A DNA stretch of 64,000 bases from an uncultured Sphingomonas sp. (GTDB lineage: Bacteria; Pseudomonadota; Alphaproteobacteria; Sphingomonadales; Sphingomonadaceae), in contig CAJYLQ010000037.1 of NCBI GenBank assembly GCA_913775975.1, forward strand, positions 62,001-126,000. Reading direction: 5' to 3'. Both the position numbers and the translations under genes were made by a program. Below the pieces are notes generated by a model, which saw only the letters and a program-made list of their open reading frames with translations, had not been told where the DNA came from and did not search any database. Position 1 is the stretch's first letter; every line of letters starts with the position of its first letter. Shown piece after piece: positions 34,194 to 45,003 of the stretch.

Positions 34194-34369
34194 TGGGCGA
34201 CGTCGTCAGCCTGAACCGCGCCCGCAAGGCGAAGGCAAAGGCTGACCGCGCCGTGCAGGCGGAGGCGAATCGCGTAGCGTTCGGCCGGACGAAGGCGGAA
34301 AAGGCCGCCGACGCGCAGGCCGCGGCGCGACGCGAGGCGTTGCTCGACGGCGCGAAGCGCGAAGAGTGA
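34193..34369 (+). CDS. DUF4169-like small basic protein (58 aa, absent from ORF track)
   Basis: ATGGGCGACGTCGTCAGC overlapping the nusB stop; MGDVVSLNRARKAKAKADRAVQAEANRVAFGRTKAEKAADAQAAARREALLDGAKREE. Confidence 0.8.
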   Translation: MGDVVSLNRARKAKAKADRAVQAEANRVAFGRTKAEKAADAQAAARREALLDGAKREE

Positions 34370-34418
34370 GCGCGCGCAGCGCGGTGGTTCCCCTCTCGCA
34401 ACGAGCGACGATCCGGGG

Positions 34419-35303
34419 GTGACGGAAGCCGAATTCCTCGAACGCCTGTGCGCACTGCCGCTCCATCCCGGTGCCCACGGACTGCGCGATGATGCGGCAA
34501 CCGTGGCGGGGCTGGTCGTGACCAGCGACACGCTGGTCGAGGGCGTGCATTTCCTGCCCGACGACCCGCCGGGCGATGTCGCGTGGAAATTGGTGGCGAC
34601 CAACCTGTCCGATCTCGCCGCCAAGGGCGCGCTGGTCGAGGGGGTGATGCTCAACTACCCGCTGACCGACCTCGCCTGGGATGCCCTATTTCTAGACGGG
34701 CTGGCGACCGTGCTGGCGGCTTATGACGCGCGGCTGATCGGCGGGGATACGGTTAGCCTGCCCGTCGGCGCGCCGCGCGTGCTGACCGTCACCGCTTTCG
34801 GCCGTGACGCGGCGGCGCCGGTGCGCGGCGGCGCCCGGGCGGGCGATGCGCTGTGGGTGACGGGGACGATCGGCGATGCGGGCGCGGGCCTCGCCATCGC
34901 GCAAGGCGCGGCGGGGCCGGCGGCGCTGCTCGCCCGCTATCGCCGGCCGATGCCACGGCTGGCGGAGGGGCGGGCGCTTGCGCGCCACGTCCATGCGATG
35001 ATGGATGTGTCCGACGGGCTGCTGATCGACGCGGCGCGGATGGCGATGGCGAGTGGGCTCGCGGTGACGGTCGCGCTCGACGCGGTGCCGCTGTCGATGG
35101 ACTATGCCGCATGGAGCGGCGACCGGATGGCGGCGGTGACCGCCGGGGACGATTACGAGCTGCTCTTCGCCGCGCCCGCCGGCTGGACGCCGCCCGTCCC
35201 CGCGACGCGGATCGGCGGCTTCGCGGCGGGTGCCGGGCTGGCGCTGAGCGACGGCGGCGCGCGCGTGGCGCTTCCCGCCCGGCTCGGCTGGCAACACGGT
35301 TGA
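34419..35303 (+). CDS. thiL: Thiamine-monophosphate kinase
   Basis: GLRDDAATV, SDTLVEGVHFLPDDPPGDVAWKLVATNLSDLAAKGA, MMDVSDGLLIDAARMA. Confidence 0.95.
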   Translation: MTEAEFLERLCALPLHPGAHGLRDDAATVAGLVVTSDTLVEGVHFLPDDPPGDVAWKLVATNLSDLAAKGALVEGVMLNYPLTDLAWDALFLDGLATVLAAYDARLIGGDTVSLPVGAPRVLTVTAFGRDAAAPVRGGARAGDALWVTGTIGDAGAGLAIAQGAAGPAALLARYRRPMPRLAEGRALARHVHAMMDVSDGLLIDAARMAMASGLAVTVALDAVPLSMDYAAWSGDRMAAVTAGDDYELLFAAPAGWTPPVPATRIGGFAAGAGLALSDGGARVALPARLGWQHG

Positions 35304-35404
35304 CCGAGGTGACTTGCCAGCGGCCCCGAAAGGCGTAGCTTCGATCCCGTCCGACGCGACCGCCCACGATGGCGGCGCGCGGGGTCAGGAGAAGGAGCGA
35401 CGGG

Positions 35405-37579
35405 ATGACGGCAGTCTACCTCGCCATGGTCTGCGGCGTGCTCGCCGTTCTCTATGGCGTCCTCACCAGCGCGCAGGTGTTGCGCCAGTCGCCGGGCGAC
35501 GCCCGGATGCAGGATATAGCGGCGGCGATCCAGGAAGGGGCGAAGGCCTATCTGGGGCGGCAATATACCACCATCGCGATCGTCGGTGTCGTCGTAGCGG
35601 CCGTGCTGGCGGCGACGCTGGGGTGGCTGTCGACGGTCGGCTTCCTGATCGGCGCCGTGCTGTCGGGCGTGGCGGGCTATGTCGGCATGACCATCTCCGT
35701 CCGCGCGAACGTGCGCACGGCGGAGGCGGCGCGCACGTCGCTGCAGGGCGGCCTGACCACCGCCTTCCGCTCGGGCGCGGTGACGGGGATGCTGGTCGCG
35801 GGGCTCGGGCTGCTCGCGATCGCGGGCTTCTTCTGGTATCTGACGGGGCCGCAGGGCCGTGCGCCCAATGATCGCGAGATCGTCGAGGCGCTGACCGCGC
35901 TGGCGTTCGGCGCGTCGCTGATCTCCATCTTCGCGCGGCTGGGCGGCGGCATCTTCACCAAGGCGGCGGACGTCGGTGCGGACCTCGTCGGCAAGGTCGA
36001 GGCGGGGATCCCGGAGGACGACCCCCGCAACCCCGCCGTGATCGCGGACAATGTCGGCGACAACGTCGGCGACTGCGCCGGCATGGCGGCCGACCTGTTC
36101 GAGACGTACGTCGTGACGCTGGGCGTGACGATGATCTCCATCGCGCTGCTGATCCGCGCCGACGCCGCCGATATGATGCGGCTGATGAGCCTGCCCCTGA
36201 CGATCGGCGGCGTATGCATCGTCGCCTCTATCATCGGCACCTATGCCGTGCGGCTGGGACGCGGCAGCATCATGGGCGCGTTGTACAAAGGGTTCTGGAC
36301 GTCCGCGATCCTGTCCGTGCCGGCGATCTGGCTGGTCATGCAGTGGACGCTGGGCGACATGCGCCGGAACCTGGACGAGTCGGGTTTGCTCAACGCGGAT
36401 ATGATCCCGCCTGTGGGCGATCCGAACAATTTCGATTTGCCGACACAGGCGACGCGTTCGGCGTCACTCGTCTTCAACGGCACCGACCTGTTCTGGTGTG
36501 CGCTGATCGGGCTGGCCGTCACGGGCCTGATCGTTTGGATCACCGAATATTACACCGGCACCGCCTATCGCCCGGTCAAGTCGATCGCGAAGGCGAGCGA
36601 GACGGGTCACGGCACCAACGTGATCCAGGGCCTGGCCATCAGCCTGGAATCGACCGCGCTGCCGACTTTGGTGATCGTCATCGCGGTCATCGCCACCTAT
36701 CAGTTGGCGGGCATCATCGGCATCGCCTTCGCCGCGACCGCGATGCTGGCGCTGGCGGGGATGGTGGTGGCGCTCGACGCCTATGGCCCGGTCACCGACA
36801 ATGCCGGCGGCATCGCCGAGATGGCGGGCCTGCCCGACGACGTGCGCCAGCGGACCGATGCGCTGGACGCGGTCGGCAACACGACCAAGGCGGTGACGAA
36901 GGGCTATGCGATCGGCTCCGCCGCGCTCGCCGCGCTGGTGCTGTTCGGCGCGTACACGACCGACCTCGCGACCTACTTCCCGCGCATCACGGTCGATTTC
37001 AGCCTGTCCAACCCGTATGTCATCGTCGGGCTGCTGCTGGGGGCGCTGTTGCCCTATCTGTTCGGCGCGTTCGGCATGACCGCCGTCGGCCGCGCGGCGG
37101 GCGCGGTGGTGGAGGAGGTGCGCGGCCAGTTCCGCGACAATCCCGGCATCATGGAGGGGACCAGCCGACCCAATTACGGCCGTACCGTCGACCTCGTCAC
37201 CCGCGCCGCGATCCGCGAGATGATCGTACCCTCGCTACTGCCCGTTGCCTCACCCATCGTCCTCTATTTCGTCATCACGGCGGTGGCGGGGCAGGCGTCT
37301 GGCTTCGCGGCGTTGGGCGCGATGCTGCTCGGGGTGATCGTGTCGGGGCTGTTCGTCGCGATCTCGATGACGTCGGGCGGCGGCGCGTGGGACAACGCCA
37401 AGAAATTCATCGAGGACGGCAATCATGGCGGCAAGGGATCGGAGGCGCACAAGGCCGCCGTCACCGGCGACACGGTCGGCGACCCGTACAAGGACACGGC
37501 CGGCCCGGCGGTCAATCCGATGATAAAGATCACCAACATCGTCGCTCTGCTGCTGCTGGCCGCGCTGGCGGCCGGATAG
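35405..37579 (+). CDS. hppA: Membrane-bound proton/sodium-translocating pyrophosphatase
   Basis: [49 protein letters not shown]. Confidence 0.97.
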   Translation: MTAVYLAMVCGVLAVLYGVLTSAQVLRQSPGDARMQDIAAAIQEGAKAYLGRQYTTIAIVGVVVAAVLAATLGWLSTVGFLIGAVLSGVAGYVGMTISVRANVRTAEAARTSLQGGLTTAFRSGAVTGMLVAGLGLLAIAGFFWYLTGPQGRAPNDREIVEALTALAFGASLISIFARLGGGIFTKAADVGADLVGKVEAGIPEDDPRNPAVIADNVGDNVGDCAGMAADLFETYVVTLGVTMISIALLIRADAADMMRLMSLPLTIGGVCIVASIIGTYAVRLGRGSIMGALYKGFWTSAILSVPAIWLVMQWTLGDMRRNLDESGLLNADMIPPVGDPNNFDLPTQATRSASLVFNGTDLFWCALIGLAVTGLIVWITEYYTGTAYRPVKSIAKASETGHGTNVIQGLAISLESTALPTLVIVIAVIATYQLAGIIGIAFAATAMLALAGMVVALDAYGPVTDNAGGIAEMAGLPDDVRQRTDALDAVGNTTKAVTKGYAIGSAALAALVLFGAYTTDLATYFPRITVDFSLSNPYVIVGLLLGALLPYLFGAFGMTAVGRAAGAVVEEVRGQFRDNPGIMEGTSRPNYGRTVDLVTRAAIREMIVPSLLPVASPIVLYFVITAVAGQASGFAALGAMLLGVIVSGLFVAISMTSGGGAWDNAKKFIEDGNHGGKGSEAHKAAVTGDTVGDPYKDTAGPAVNPMIKITNIVALLLLAALAAG

Positions 37580-37691
37580 TCCTGAATTGGCCCGGCACGG
37601 GGGCTTGCGCCCGTGGCCGCGGACCGCGATCATCCGCTGTGGGAAAGACGCTGCCGGGGGGCGGCGTTCGAGGATGATCCGGGGGGGGTAC

Positions 37692-39662
37692 ATGCGGAAG
37701 AATGGATGGATGGCCGGCGCCGCCATCGTGGCGGTGCTGGCCGGGGTGTCGGGCACGCTGGCGGCGCAGGTGCCCGCCCCCGGCGCACCGCCCGCTTTGA
37801 CCGGAGCGGGCGCGCCGGCCGCCGATCCGGTGCCGGTCGAGGCCTTTGCGATGCTGCCCGCGCTCGACTCGCCCAAACTGTCGCCCGAGGGGACGCATAT
37901 CGCCGCCAAGGTGGCGATCAAGGGCAAGCAGTACCTCGTCATCCGGTCGCTGTTCACGAACGACCCGCCGGTCGCGTTGGTCGCGGCCGGGGACGATGAC
38001 ATCAACTGGTGGCGCTGGGTCAGCGACCAGTGGCTGGCGGTCGGCCTCGGTGGCACGCAGACTCTGTACGGTGACGATTACTATATCACGCGCACGCTGG
38101 GCGTTTCGGCCGACATGAAGACGAAGCGGACGATCGGCCAGTACGAGGCCGGCCTGCGGGCTGATGACGTCGTCTGGACGGCGCGCGACGGATCGCCGCG
38201 CGTCCTGCTGTCGATGCAGACGGGGATCGAACAAACGGACCAGTTCTACCCTTCCGTATTCGAGGCGGACCTGTCGACCGGCAGAATGAAGCGCATCGTC
38301 GCCGGCCAGCGGGACGTGTATGACTGGTATGCCGATGCCGGGGGCATCGTGCGCGCGGGATACCGGATGAGTGACGAAACCGGCAGCCGGGCGCTGCTGT
38401 ATCGCGCCAACGCCGACGACAGGTTTCACATCGTCGCGCAGCGGCGCAAGAGCGATGCGGCATCGTTTGCCGCGCCGCTGATCTTTCGCGCCGACGGCAG
38501 CGCCGTGACGATCGCCGACGATGACGGTCGCGACGCCGTCTATGCCCAGACGCTGCCCGACCTCGCGCTCGGCGCGAAGCTGTTCGGGATCGATGGCTAT
38601 GACGTCGATGGCGTCATCGCGGGCGAGAAGGGCGACGATCTGGCGGGTGTGAGCGTGACGGACCGGACCTCGCACACCGTCTGGCTCGATGCGACGATGC
38701 GCGAGGTGCAGGACGCGCTCGACAAGTCGGTTGCGCCGCGTCGTGCCTCGATCATCTCCTGGAACCGCGATCGCACGCGTCTGCTGGTGTCGGTCGGCAG
38801 CCCGTCCCAACCCGGTGCCCTGTACTATTACGGTCTGGCGGACGGGAAGATGCAGCGCCTCGCCTGGCAGAACGACGCGCTGAAGGGACGCACGCTCTCC
38901 CCGGTCAGCACGATCCACTACACCGCGCGCGACGGTACGAAGATTGAGGCGGTGCTGACATTGCCGCGCGGTCGCCCGGCCAAGGGCCTGCCCCTGATCG
39001 TGATGCCGCATGGCGGCCCCTTCGCCCGCGATTCGGAGGAATGGGACTGGTGGACCCAGTATCTCGCCGAAAGCGGCTATGCGGTGATCCAGCCCAATTA
39101 TCGCGGCTCTTCAGGCTATGGGACCGCCTTCGCCAAGCTGGGCGAGGGGCAGTGGGGCCTGAAGATGCAGGACGATCTGGACGATGCCGCCCAGCAGATG
39201 GTGAAGGACGGCACCGCCGACCCGAAGCGGATGTGCATGATCGGCGCGTCCTATGGCGGCTATGCGGCGATGCGGGCGGCGCAGCGCGGCGCGCTGTATC
39301 GCTGCGCGGTCTCGTTCGCCGGGGTGTCGGACCTGCAGGCGATGCGCAAATATGACGGGCAGTTCCTGTTCGGGAAGACGCGCGGCGAATGGCTGAGGAA
39401 ACAGGCGCCCGATTTCAAGTCGGTGTCGCCCCGTTTCGGGGCCGCCAGCTTCGCGATGCCGATCCTGCTGGTGCATGGCAAGGCGGACAAGCGCGTGCCG
39501 GTCGCCCAGTCCCGCCTCATGGCGGACGCGCTGAAGGCGGCGGGCAAGCCGTACGAATATCTCGAACAGCCGCTTGCCGACCATCATTTCAGCCGGACCG
39601 AGGACAGGCTGGAATTCCTGAAGCGGATGAAGGCGTTCCTCGACCGGTACAATCCCGCCTGA
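37692..39662 (+). CDS. S9-family serine peptidase (prolyl-oligopeptidase type)
   Basis: Signal-like N-terminus; catalytic region MCMIGASYGGYAAMRAAQRGALYRCAVSFAGVSDL; C-terminal HGKADKRVP. Confidence 0.92.
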   Translation: MRKNGWMAGAAIVAVLAGVSGTLAAQVPAPGAPPALTGAGAPAADPVPVEAFAMLPALDSPKLSPEGTHIAAKVAIKGKQYLVIRSLFTNDPPVALVAAGDDDINWWRWVSDQWLAVGLGGTQTLYGDDYYITRTLGVSADMKTKRTIGQYEAGLRADDVVWTARDGSPRVLLSMQTGIEQTDQFYPSVFEADLSTGRMKRIVAGQRDVYDWYADAGGIVRAGYRMSDETGSRALLYRANADDRFHIVAQRRKSDAASFAAPLIFRADGSAVTIADDDGRDAVYAQTLPDLALGAKLFGIDGYDVDGVIAGEKGDDLAGVSVTDRTSHTVWLDATMREVQDALDKSVAPRRASIISWNRDRTRLLVSVGSPSQPGALYYYGLADGKMQRLAWQNDALKGRTLSPVSTIHYTARDGTKIEAVLTLPRGRPAKGLPLIVMPHGGPFARDSEEWDWWTQYLAESGYAVIQPNYRGSSGYGTAFAKLGEGQWGLKMQDDLDDAAQQMVKDGTADPKRMCMIGASYGGYAAMRAAQRGALYRCAVSFAGVSDLQAMRKYDGQFLFGKTRGEWLRKQAPDFKSVSPRFGAASFAMPILLVHGKADKRVPVAQSRLMADALKAAGKPYEYLEQPLADHHFSRTEDRLEFLKRMKAFLDRYNPA

Positions 39663-39720
39663 TCCGCGACAGCCGGTGCCCGGTCAGCCCCCGGGCGCCG
39701 GCCATGCGTCGGCCCGCCCG

Positions 39721-40914
39721 TTATCCGAACGGCCGGTCGATCGAGGGCTGCGGCTGCGTGAACCAGGCTGCGCCGGTATCGGTGACGTGGAAGTGATCCT
39801 CCAGCCGCACCCCGAAGCGATCGGGCACGACGATCATCGGTTCGTTCGAAAAGCACATGCCCGGCATCAGCGGCGTCCGGTCGCCGCGCACCAGATTGCA
39901 CGGTTCGTGGATCGACAGGCCGATGCCATGGCCGGTGCGGTGCGGCAGGCCGGGCAGGCGATAGTCGGGGCCAAGGCCCGCTGCTTCCAGCACCTGACGC
40001 GCGGCGGTGTCCACCGCCTCGCATGGCACGCCCGGCGCGGCGGCGGCGAAGGCGGCGGCCTGCGCCGCGTGCTCGACGTCCCAGATATCGCGAATATCCT
40101 GCCCGACCTGTCCGAAGGCGTAGGTGCGGGTGATGTCCGAATGATAGCCATGCACGCGGCATCCGGTGTCGATCAGGACGAGCTGGTCCTCCTCCAGCAT
40201 CTGGTCGCCGGGCAGGCCGTGGGGGAAGGCGGTGGCGCGGCCGAACTGCACCGCGCAAAAGAACGATCCCCCGCCGCCGATCGCGTGATGCGCCGCGTCG
40301 ATGAAGCGGATGACCTCGCTGGCGCGGATGCCCGGCGCCAGGATCGCCGCCGCGCGGGCCTGCACCTCCAGCGTCATCGCCTTCGCTTCCGCAAGGCAGG
40401 CCAGTTCGGCGGCGGATTTCACCATCCGGCAGCCGTCGATCACCGACGCGCCATCGACCAGCGGGATGCCGGCGGCACGCAACCGCTCCATCCAGGCGAA
40501 CGGCATCAGCGGATCGACCGCCACGGTGCCCAGCGCGCGGGCGGCGTCGGCGGCGAGGGCGACGGGATCCTCATCCTCTTCCCACAGGCGCAGGTCCGCC
40601 GCGATCGTCAGGTCCGCCTCCAGCGATCCGCGCTCGAAATGCGGACAGATCATCACCGGATCGCCGCGCACCGGCAGCAGCAGCGCCACCATCCGCTCGG
40701 TCGCGCCCCAGGGCACGCCGGTGAAATATCGAAGGGACGCGCCCGCATGGACCAGCAGCGCGCCAGCCCCCATCGCGTCGGCCAGCGCGCGGGCCTTGTC
40801 GATCCGCGCGGCATATTCGGCAGCGGCGATCGGCGGCACGCGGGTGGCGGGCGGGCGGATCGCGGCGAGCTGCGTCGCGGCGTCTGAGGTGCCGATGGTC
40901 ATGGGCGGGCGCAA
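39721..40914 (-). CDS. M24-family Xaa-Pro peptidase
   Basis: LVLIDTGCRVHGYHSDITRTYAFG, GLPHRTGHGIGLSIHEPCNLVRGD, SNEPMIVV. Confidence 0.9.
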   Translation of the reverse strand: MRPPMTIGTSDAATQLAAIRPPATRVPPIAAAEYAARIDKARALADAMGAGALLVHAGASLRYFTGVPWGATERMVALLLPVRGDPVMICPHFERGSLEADLTIAADLRLWEEDEDPVALAADAARALGTVAVDPLMPFAWMERLRAAGIPLVDGASVIDGCRMVKSAAELACLAEAKAMTLEVQARAAAILAPGIRASEVIRFIDAAHHAIGGGGSFFCAVQFGRATAFPHGLPGDQMLEEDQLVLIDTGCRVHGYHSDITRTYAFGQVGQDIRDIWDVEHAAQAAAFAAAAPGVPCEAVDTAARQVLEAAGLGPDYRLPGLPHRTGHGIGLSIHEPCNLVRGDRTPLMPGMCFSNEPMIVVPDRFGVRLEDHFHVTDTGAAWFTQPQPSIDRPFG

Positions 40915-40918
40915 TCCT

Positions 40919-42130
40919 TCAGAAACGGTCGAGGGTGAAAGGGGACAGGTCGACAGGCGGGGTGGCCCCCGTCAACAGGTCGGCGACCAGCTCCCCGGTT
41001 ACGGGGGCCAGCGTCAGCCCCAGATGCTGGTGGCCGAAGGCGTAGAACAGATTGTCCGCGCGACCCGACCGGCCGATCGCCGGCAGATAGTCCGGCAGCG
41101 TCGGGCGCGCGCCCATCCAGCGGCGATAGGGGCCCGCGATCGGCAGGCCCAGCTGCGCGACATGCCGCTCCAGCCGCTCCCATTTTCGCGGATCGGCCGG
41201 CGCGTTTGCGCGGCCCAGTTCCACGAAACCGGCGACCTGGACGGCGTCGGCATAGCGGGTGACGATGATCGAACGGTCCTCGAACACCACCGGCGGCAGG
41301 TCGGCGGGCCAGCGATCGGCAGCGGCCCGGACATGGTAGCCGCGCTCGGCGATCAGCGGCACGCGATGCCCCGCGGCCGCCATCGGCGCGGTAGAGCCGA
41401 TGCCGGCGGCCACGACGATCCGGTCGGCGGCGATTCCGGGAATGACGACGCGTCCGCCCTCCCGCGACAGCGTTGCCGCCCTGGCGATCCGCTCCACCCC
41501 AGCCGCATCCAGCGCCGCGTCGAAGGCGGCGGCCAGCGCATCCAGGTCCGCTACCTGCCCGCTCCCCGCGAACCGGATCGCGCCCGCGACATGGGGGGAC
41601 AGGGTGTGAAGCCGGGCGAGGTCGGCGGCATCGGCCTGCGCGCTGTGGGCGGTGCCGGTATCGGCGGCGGCCCAATGCGCGGCACCAGCGCGCGCGCTGG
41701 CGGCGCTTTCCCAGGCGACAAGATGCCCGTCCTCCCGCAGCAGATCGCCAGTGCCGAGGGCATCCACCAGCCGCCGCCAGGCCGGCATCGCCTCCGTCAG
41801 CAGCGCGCCGAGCGCCGCCGACCCCTTCGCGAAACGGGCCGGCGTACTGGCGCGCAGCAGCTTTGGCGCGAAGGGGAGCCACGCACCCGCCTGCGACAGC
41901 GGTAGATCGAGCGGGCCGCCCAGCGCGAACAGCCGGCGCGGCAGGCTGCGGATGGTGGCGGGGGAGGCAAGGGGGGCGACCTGTTCGGTTGCGATATGCC
42001 CGGCATTGCCCCACGATGCGGCGGAACGATCGGACGCCGGATCCACCAGCATGACCTTTTCCCCCCGCCGGGCCAGCGCGAGGGCGATCGCACGGCCGAC
42101 GACGCCGGCCCCGATGATCGCGATGGTCAT
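40919..42130 (-). CDS. FAD-dependent D-amino-acid / D-hydroxyproline dehydrogenase-like oxidoreductase
   Basis: MTIAIIGAGVVGRAIALALARRGEKVMLVD Rossmann motif; YLPAIGRSGRADNLFYAFGHQHLGLTLAPVTGELVADLL. Confidence 0.85.
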   Translation of the reverse strand: MTIAIIGAGVVGRAIALALARRGEKVMLVDPASDRSAASWGNAGHIATEQVAPLASPATIRSLPRRLFALGGPLDLPLSQAGAWLPFAPKLLRASTPARFAKGSAALGALLTEAMPAWRRLVDALGTGDLLREDGHLVAWESAASARAGAAHWAAADTGTAHSAQADAADLARLHTLSPHVAGAIRFAGSGQVADLDALAAAFDAALDAAGVERIARAATLSREGGRVVIPGIAADRIVVAAGIGSTAPMAAAGHRVPLIAERGYHVRAAADRWPADLPPVVFEDRSIIVTRYADAVQVAGFVELGRANAPADPRKWERLERHVAQLGLPIAGPYRRWMGARPTLPDYLPAIGRSGRADNLFYAFGHQHLGLTLAPVTGELVADLLTGATPPVDLSPFTLDRF

Positions 42131-42175
42131 GCCGTCATATCCTCATCTGCATATCACTTGATTGTCGAGCGCTAC

Positions 42176-42189
42176 TATCGTATACGGTA
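42176..42189. promoter_or_regulatory. Near-palindrome TATCGTATACGGTA in a divergent promoter, candidate GntR operator
   Basis: One mismatch pair from perfect; lies between divergent hydroxyproline genes in a locus with a GntR regulator. Confidence 0.5.
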
Positions 42190-42215
42190 TTCATAAACAA
42201 GTCGCAGGAACCACT

Positions 42216-43133
42216 ATGAGCATCAACTGGACTGGCGTTTTTCCCGCCGTGACGACCCAGGTTCGCGAAGATCTGTCGATCGATATTCCCGACACGCAGC
42301 GGGTTGTCGATGACCTGATTCGCGACGGCGTGACCGGCGTGATCGCGCTCGGCACGGTGGGCGAGAACAACTCGCTGACCTTCGAGGAAAAGGTCGAGGT
42401 GCTCACCGCGATCGTCGAGGCGGTCGACGGCCGCGTGCCGGTGGTGACGGGCGTGTCGGAATACGACACCCGCCGCGCCGCGACCTACGCGCAGGCCGCC
42501 GAGAATGCGGGGGCGACCGGCCTCATGCTGCTGCCGCCGATGGTCTACGTGCCCAAGGCCAAGGAGCTGGCGGCGCATTTCCGCGGCGTGGCGGAGAAGA
42601 CGGCGCTGCCGATCATGCTCTACAACAACCCGCCCGCGTATCGCACGCAGATCGACAACGAGGTGCTGAGCCTGATCGCGGATGTGAAGAACATCGTCGC
42701 GATCAAGGAATCGGCCCCCGACACGCGTCGCTTCACCGATGTGAAGACCGCGTTCGGCGACCGTTTCGTGCTGTTCGCCGGTCTGGACGACGTCGCGCTG
42801 GAAGGCCTGTACCTCGGCGCGCAGGGCTGGGTCTCGGGCCTGACCAACGCCTTCCCGAAGGAATCGGTCGAACTGGTCAATGCCTTCCAGCGCGGCGACC
42901 ATGCCAAGGCGATGGAAATCTATCGCTGGTTCATGCCGCTCCTCCACCTCGATGCGGAGCATGACCTGGTCCAGTCGATCAAGCTGGCCGAGCAGGTTAT
43001 GGGTCGCGGCTCCGAGCGCGTGCTGCCGCCGCGCTATGTGCTTGAGGGTGCGCGCCGGGCCGAGGTGATCGCGATGGTCGAGAAGGCGGCGGCGACGCGG
43101 CCGACGCTGACCCCGGTCGCCAAGGCCGCGTAA
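42216..43133 (+). CDS. DapA-superfamily lyase/deaminase, likely 1-pyrroline-4-hydroxy-2-carboxylate deaminase
   Basis: VTGVIALGTVGENNSLTFEEKVEVL, PIMLYNNPPAYRTQIDNEVL, IVAIKESAPD; role assigned from neighbours. Confidence 0.82.
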   Translation: MSINWTGVFPAVTTQVREDLSIDIPDTQRVVDDLIRDGVTGVIALGTVGENNSLTFEEKVEVLTAIVEAVDGRVPVVTGVSEYDTRRAATYAQAAENAGATGLMLLPPMVYVPKAKELAAHFRGVAEKTALPIMLYNNPPAYRTQIDNEVLSLIADVKNIVAIKESAPDTRRFTDVKTAFGDRFVLFAGLDDVALEGLYLGAQGWVSGLTNAFPKESVELVNAFQRGDHAKAMEIYRWFMPLLHLDAEHDLVQSIKLAEQVMGRGSERVLPPRYVLEGARRAEVIAMVEKAAATRPTLTPVAKAA

Positions 43134-43152
43134 AAGCAGGATGCGCCCTTCC

Positions 43153-43247
43153 CCGTCCGGGGGGAGGGCTTGGGGTGGGGCGCTTCCACACGCGCCGTGT
43201 TTGCGGCAAGGCCCACCCCCGGCCCCTCCCCCCGAAGGGGGAGGGGG
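43153..43247. repeat. GC-rich intergenic palindromic repeat (REP/BIME-like)
   Basis: Imperfect arms GGGGGGAGGGCTTGGGGTGGG / CCCACCCCCGGCCCCTCCCCCC, plus a 10-bp stem CCCCTCCCCC-CGAA-GGGGGAGGGG at 43223-43246. Confidence 0.65.
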
Positions 43248-43271
43248 TTATGGACACCGCGAGACGATCCC

Positions 43272-44270
43272 ATGCGCCACACCTTCTTCTGCATCGATGG
43301 CCACACCGCCGGGAACCCCGTGCGCCTGGTGGCGGGCGGCGCGCCGCTGCTGCGCGGGGCATCGATGTCGGAGCGGCGGCAGGACTTCCTGCAGCGGTTC
43401 GACTGGATCCGCACCGGCCTGTGCTTCGAGCCGCGCGGCCATGCGATGATGTCGGGCGGGTTCCTCTATCCGCCGACGCGCGACGATACCGATATCGGCA
43501 TCCTGTTCATCGAGACGTCGGGCTGCCTGCCGATGTGCGGGCATGGCACGATCGGCATGATTACCTTCGGGCTGGAGCACGGCCTTATCACCCCGCGCGA
43601 ACCCGGCCGACTGAAGGTGGAGGTGCCCGCCGGCGTCATCGACATCGCCTATGAAGCCGATGGCGACAAGGTCACGGCGGTCCGCATCACCAATGTGCCC
43701 GCCTATGTCGCGGCGCGCGGCATCCGCATCGAGGTGGACGGTATCGGCCCGCTCACCGTCGACCTGGCCTATGGCGGCAATTATTACGCGATCGTCGAGC
43801 CGCAGGGCGCGTACAAGGGCCTCGACGCGATGGGCGCGGAATGGCTGGTCGAAATGGGTCGCCGCGTCCGCGCCGCGATGCAGGCGGCGATCGAGCCCGT
43901 CCATCCGCTCGACCCGACGATCCGCGGCGTCAGCCACGTCCTGTGGGCGGACGATCCGCGCGGGGCGGGGGCGGACGGTCGCAACGCCGTATTCTATGGC
44001 GAGGGTGCGATCGATCGCAGCCCGTGCGGCACCGGCACCTCCGCACGGCTGGCGCATCTGGCCGATCGCGGCGTGCTGAAGCCGGGCGATCGCTTCGTCC
44101 ACGAAAGCTATATCGGCAGCCGCTTTATCGGCCGGGTGGAGCAGGCGACGACGCTGGGCGACGTGCCGGCGATCGTCCCCTCGATCGAGGGATCGGCGAT
44201 TGCCACCGGTTTCAACACGATATGGATTGATCGCGCCGATCCGTTCTGGGAAGGTTTCGCCGTTCGATGA
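43272..44270 (+). CDS. Proline racemase family protein, likely 4-hydroxyproline 2-epimerase
   Basis: MCGHGTIGMITFGLEHG and RSPCGTGTSARLAHLADRG carry both catalytic Cys residues. Confidence 0.9.
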   Translation: MRHTFFCIDGHTAGNPVRLVAGGAPLLRGASMSERRQDFLQRFDWIRTGLCFEPRGHAMMSGGFLYPPTRDDTDIGILFIETSGCLPMCGHGTIGMITFGLEHGLITPREPGRLKVEVPAGVIDIAYEADGDKVTAVRITNVPAYVAARGIRIEVDGIGPLTVDLAYGGNYYAIVEPQGAYKGLDAMGAEWLVEMGRRVRAAMQAAIEPVHPLDPTIRGVSHVLWADDPRGAGADGRNAVFYGEGAIDRSPCGTGTSARLAHLADRGVLKPGDRFVHESYIGSRFIGRVEQATTLGDVPAIVPSIEGSAIATGFNTIWIDRADPFWEGFAVR

Positions 44271-44301
44271 CGCAGTCCCGCGTCCTCATCCCGGAGAAAC
44301 C

Positions 44302-44970
44302 GTGATCGTGCCAAGGGCCATCGTCGTCCGTACCCTGTCCGATCAGGTGTTTGAGATCGTTCGGGAGCGTATCGTCACCGGCCGCCTGCGCGACGACGCC
44401 CCGATCCGGCAGGATGCGCTGGCGACGGAACTGGGGGTCAGCAAGATCCCGCTGCGCGAGGCGCTGGCCCGGCTGGAGCAGGAAGGGCTGCTCGTCAGCC
44501 AGGCGAACCGCGGCTACACCGTCCGTCCCATGTCCGCCGAGGAAGCGGACGAGGTCTATGCGCTGCGGCTCGTCATCGAGCCTGCCGCCGCCGCCCGTGC
44601 CGCCGCCGTCGCCAGCGAACCCGCGAGGGAGGAGGCGGTCGCCGCCTTCCATGCGCTGGACGAGGCGGCGAATACCGATCTGGCGCAGGTCGCCATTCGC
44701 AACCGGCATTTCCACACCGCGCTCGTCCGTCCCGCCGGGCGCATCCTGACGACGCAGCTGGTGGAACGGCTCGCGGTCTTGTCCGAACGCTACGTCATCG
44801 CGCATCTGGCGCCCGCTGGCCGCGACGCGCGCGCACATCTCGAACATCGCGAGATGATCGACGCATGGATGGCGCGCGACGAGGCGGCACTGGAATCGCT
44901 GCTGCATCGCCATATAGAGGCGACGCTGCTGGACCTGCGCGCGCAATTTGCCGCCGGCGCAGACCGCTGA
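44302..44970 (+). CDS. GntR-family (FadR/FCD-type) transcriptional regulator
   Basis: LSDQVFEIVRERIVTGRLRDDAPIRQDALATELGVSKIPLREALARLEQEGLL; GTG start at 44302. Confidence 0.9.
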   Translation: MIVPRAIVVRTLSDQVFEIVRERIVTGRLRDDAPIRQDALATELGVSKIPLREALARLEQEGLLVSQANRGYTVRPMSAEEADEVYALRLVIEPAAAARAAAVASEPAREEAVAAFHALDEAANTDLAQVAIRNRHFHTALVRPAGRILTTQLVERLAVLSERYVIAHLAPAGRDARAHLEHREMIDAWMARDEAALESLLHRHIEATLLDLRAQFAAGADR

Positions 44971-45003
44971 CCACAAACGTGGCGGCGACACTTGGGTAAA
45001 GGG

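Noticed and set aside
36214-37677. 487-aa plus-strand ORF
   Set aside because: Out-of-frame reading of hppA; Arg/Gly-rich with no domain.
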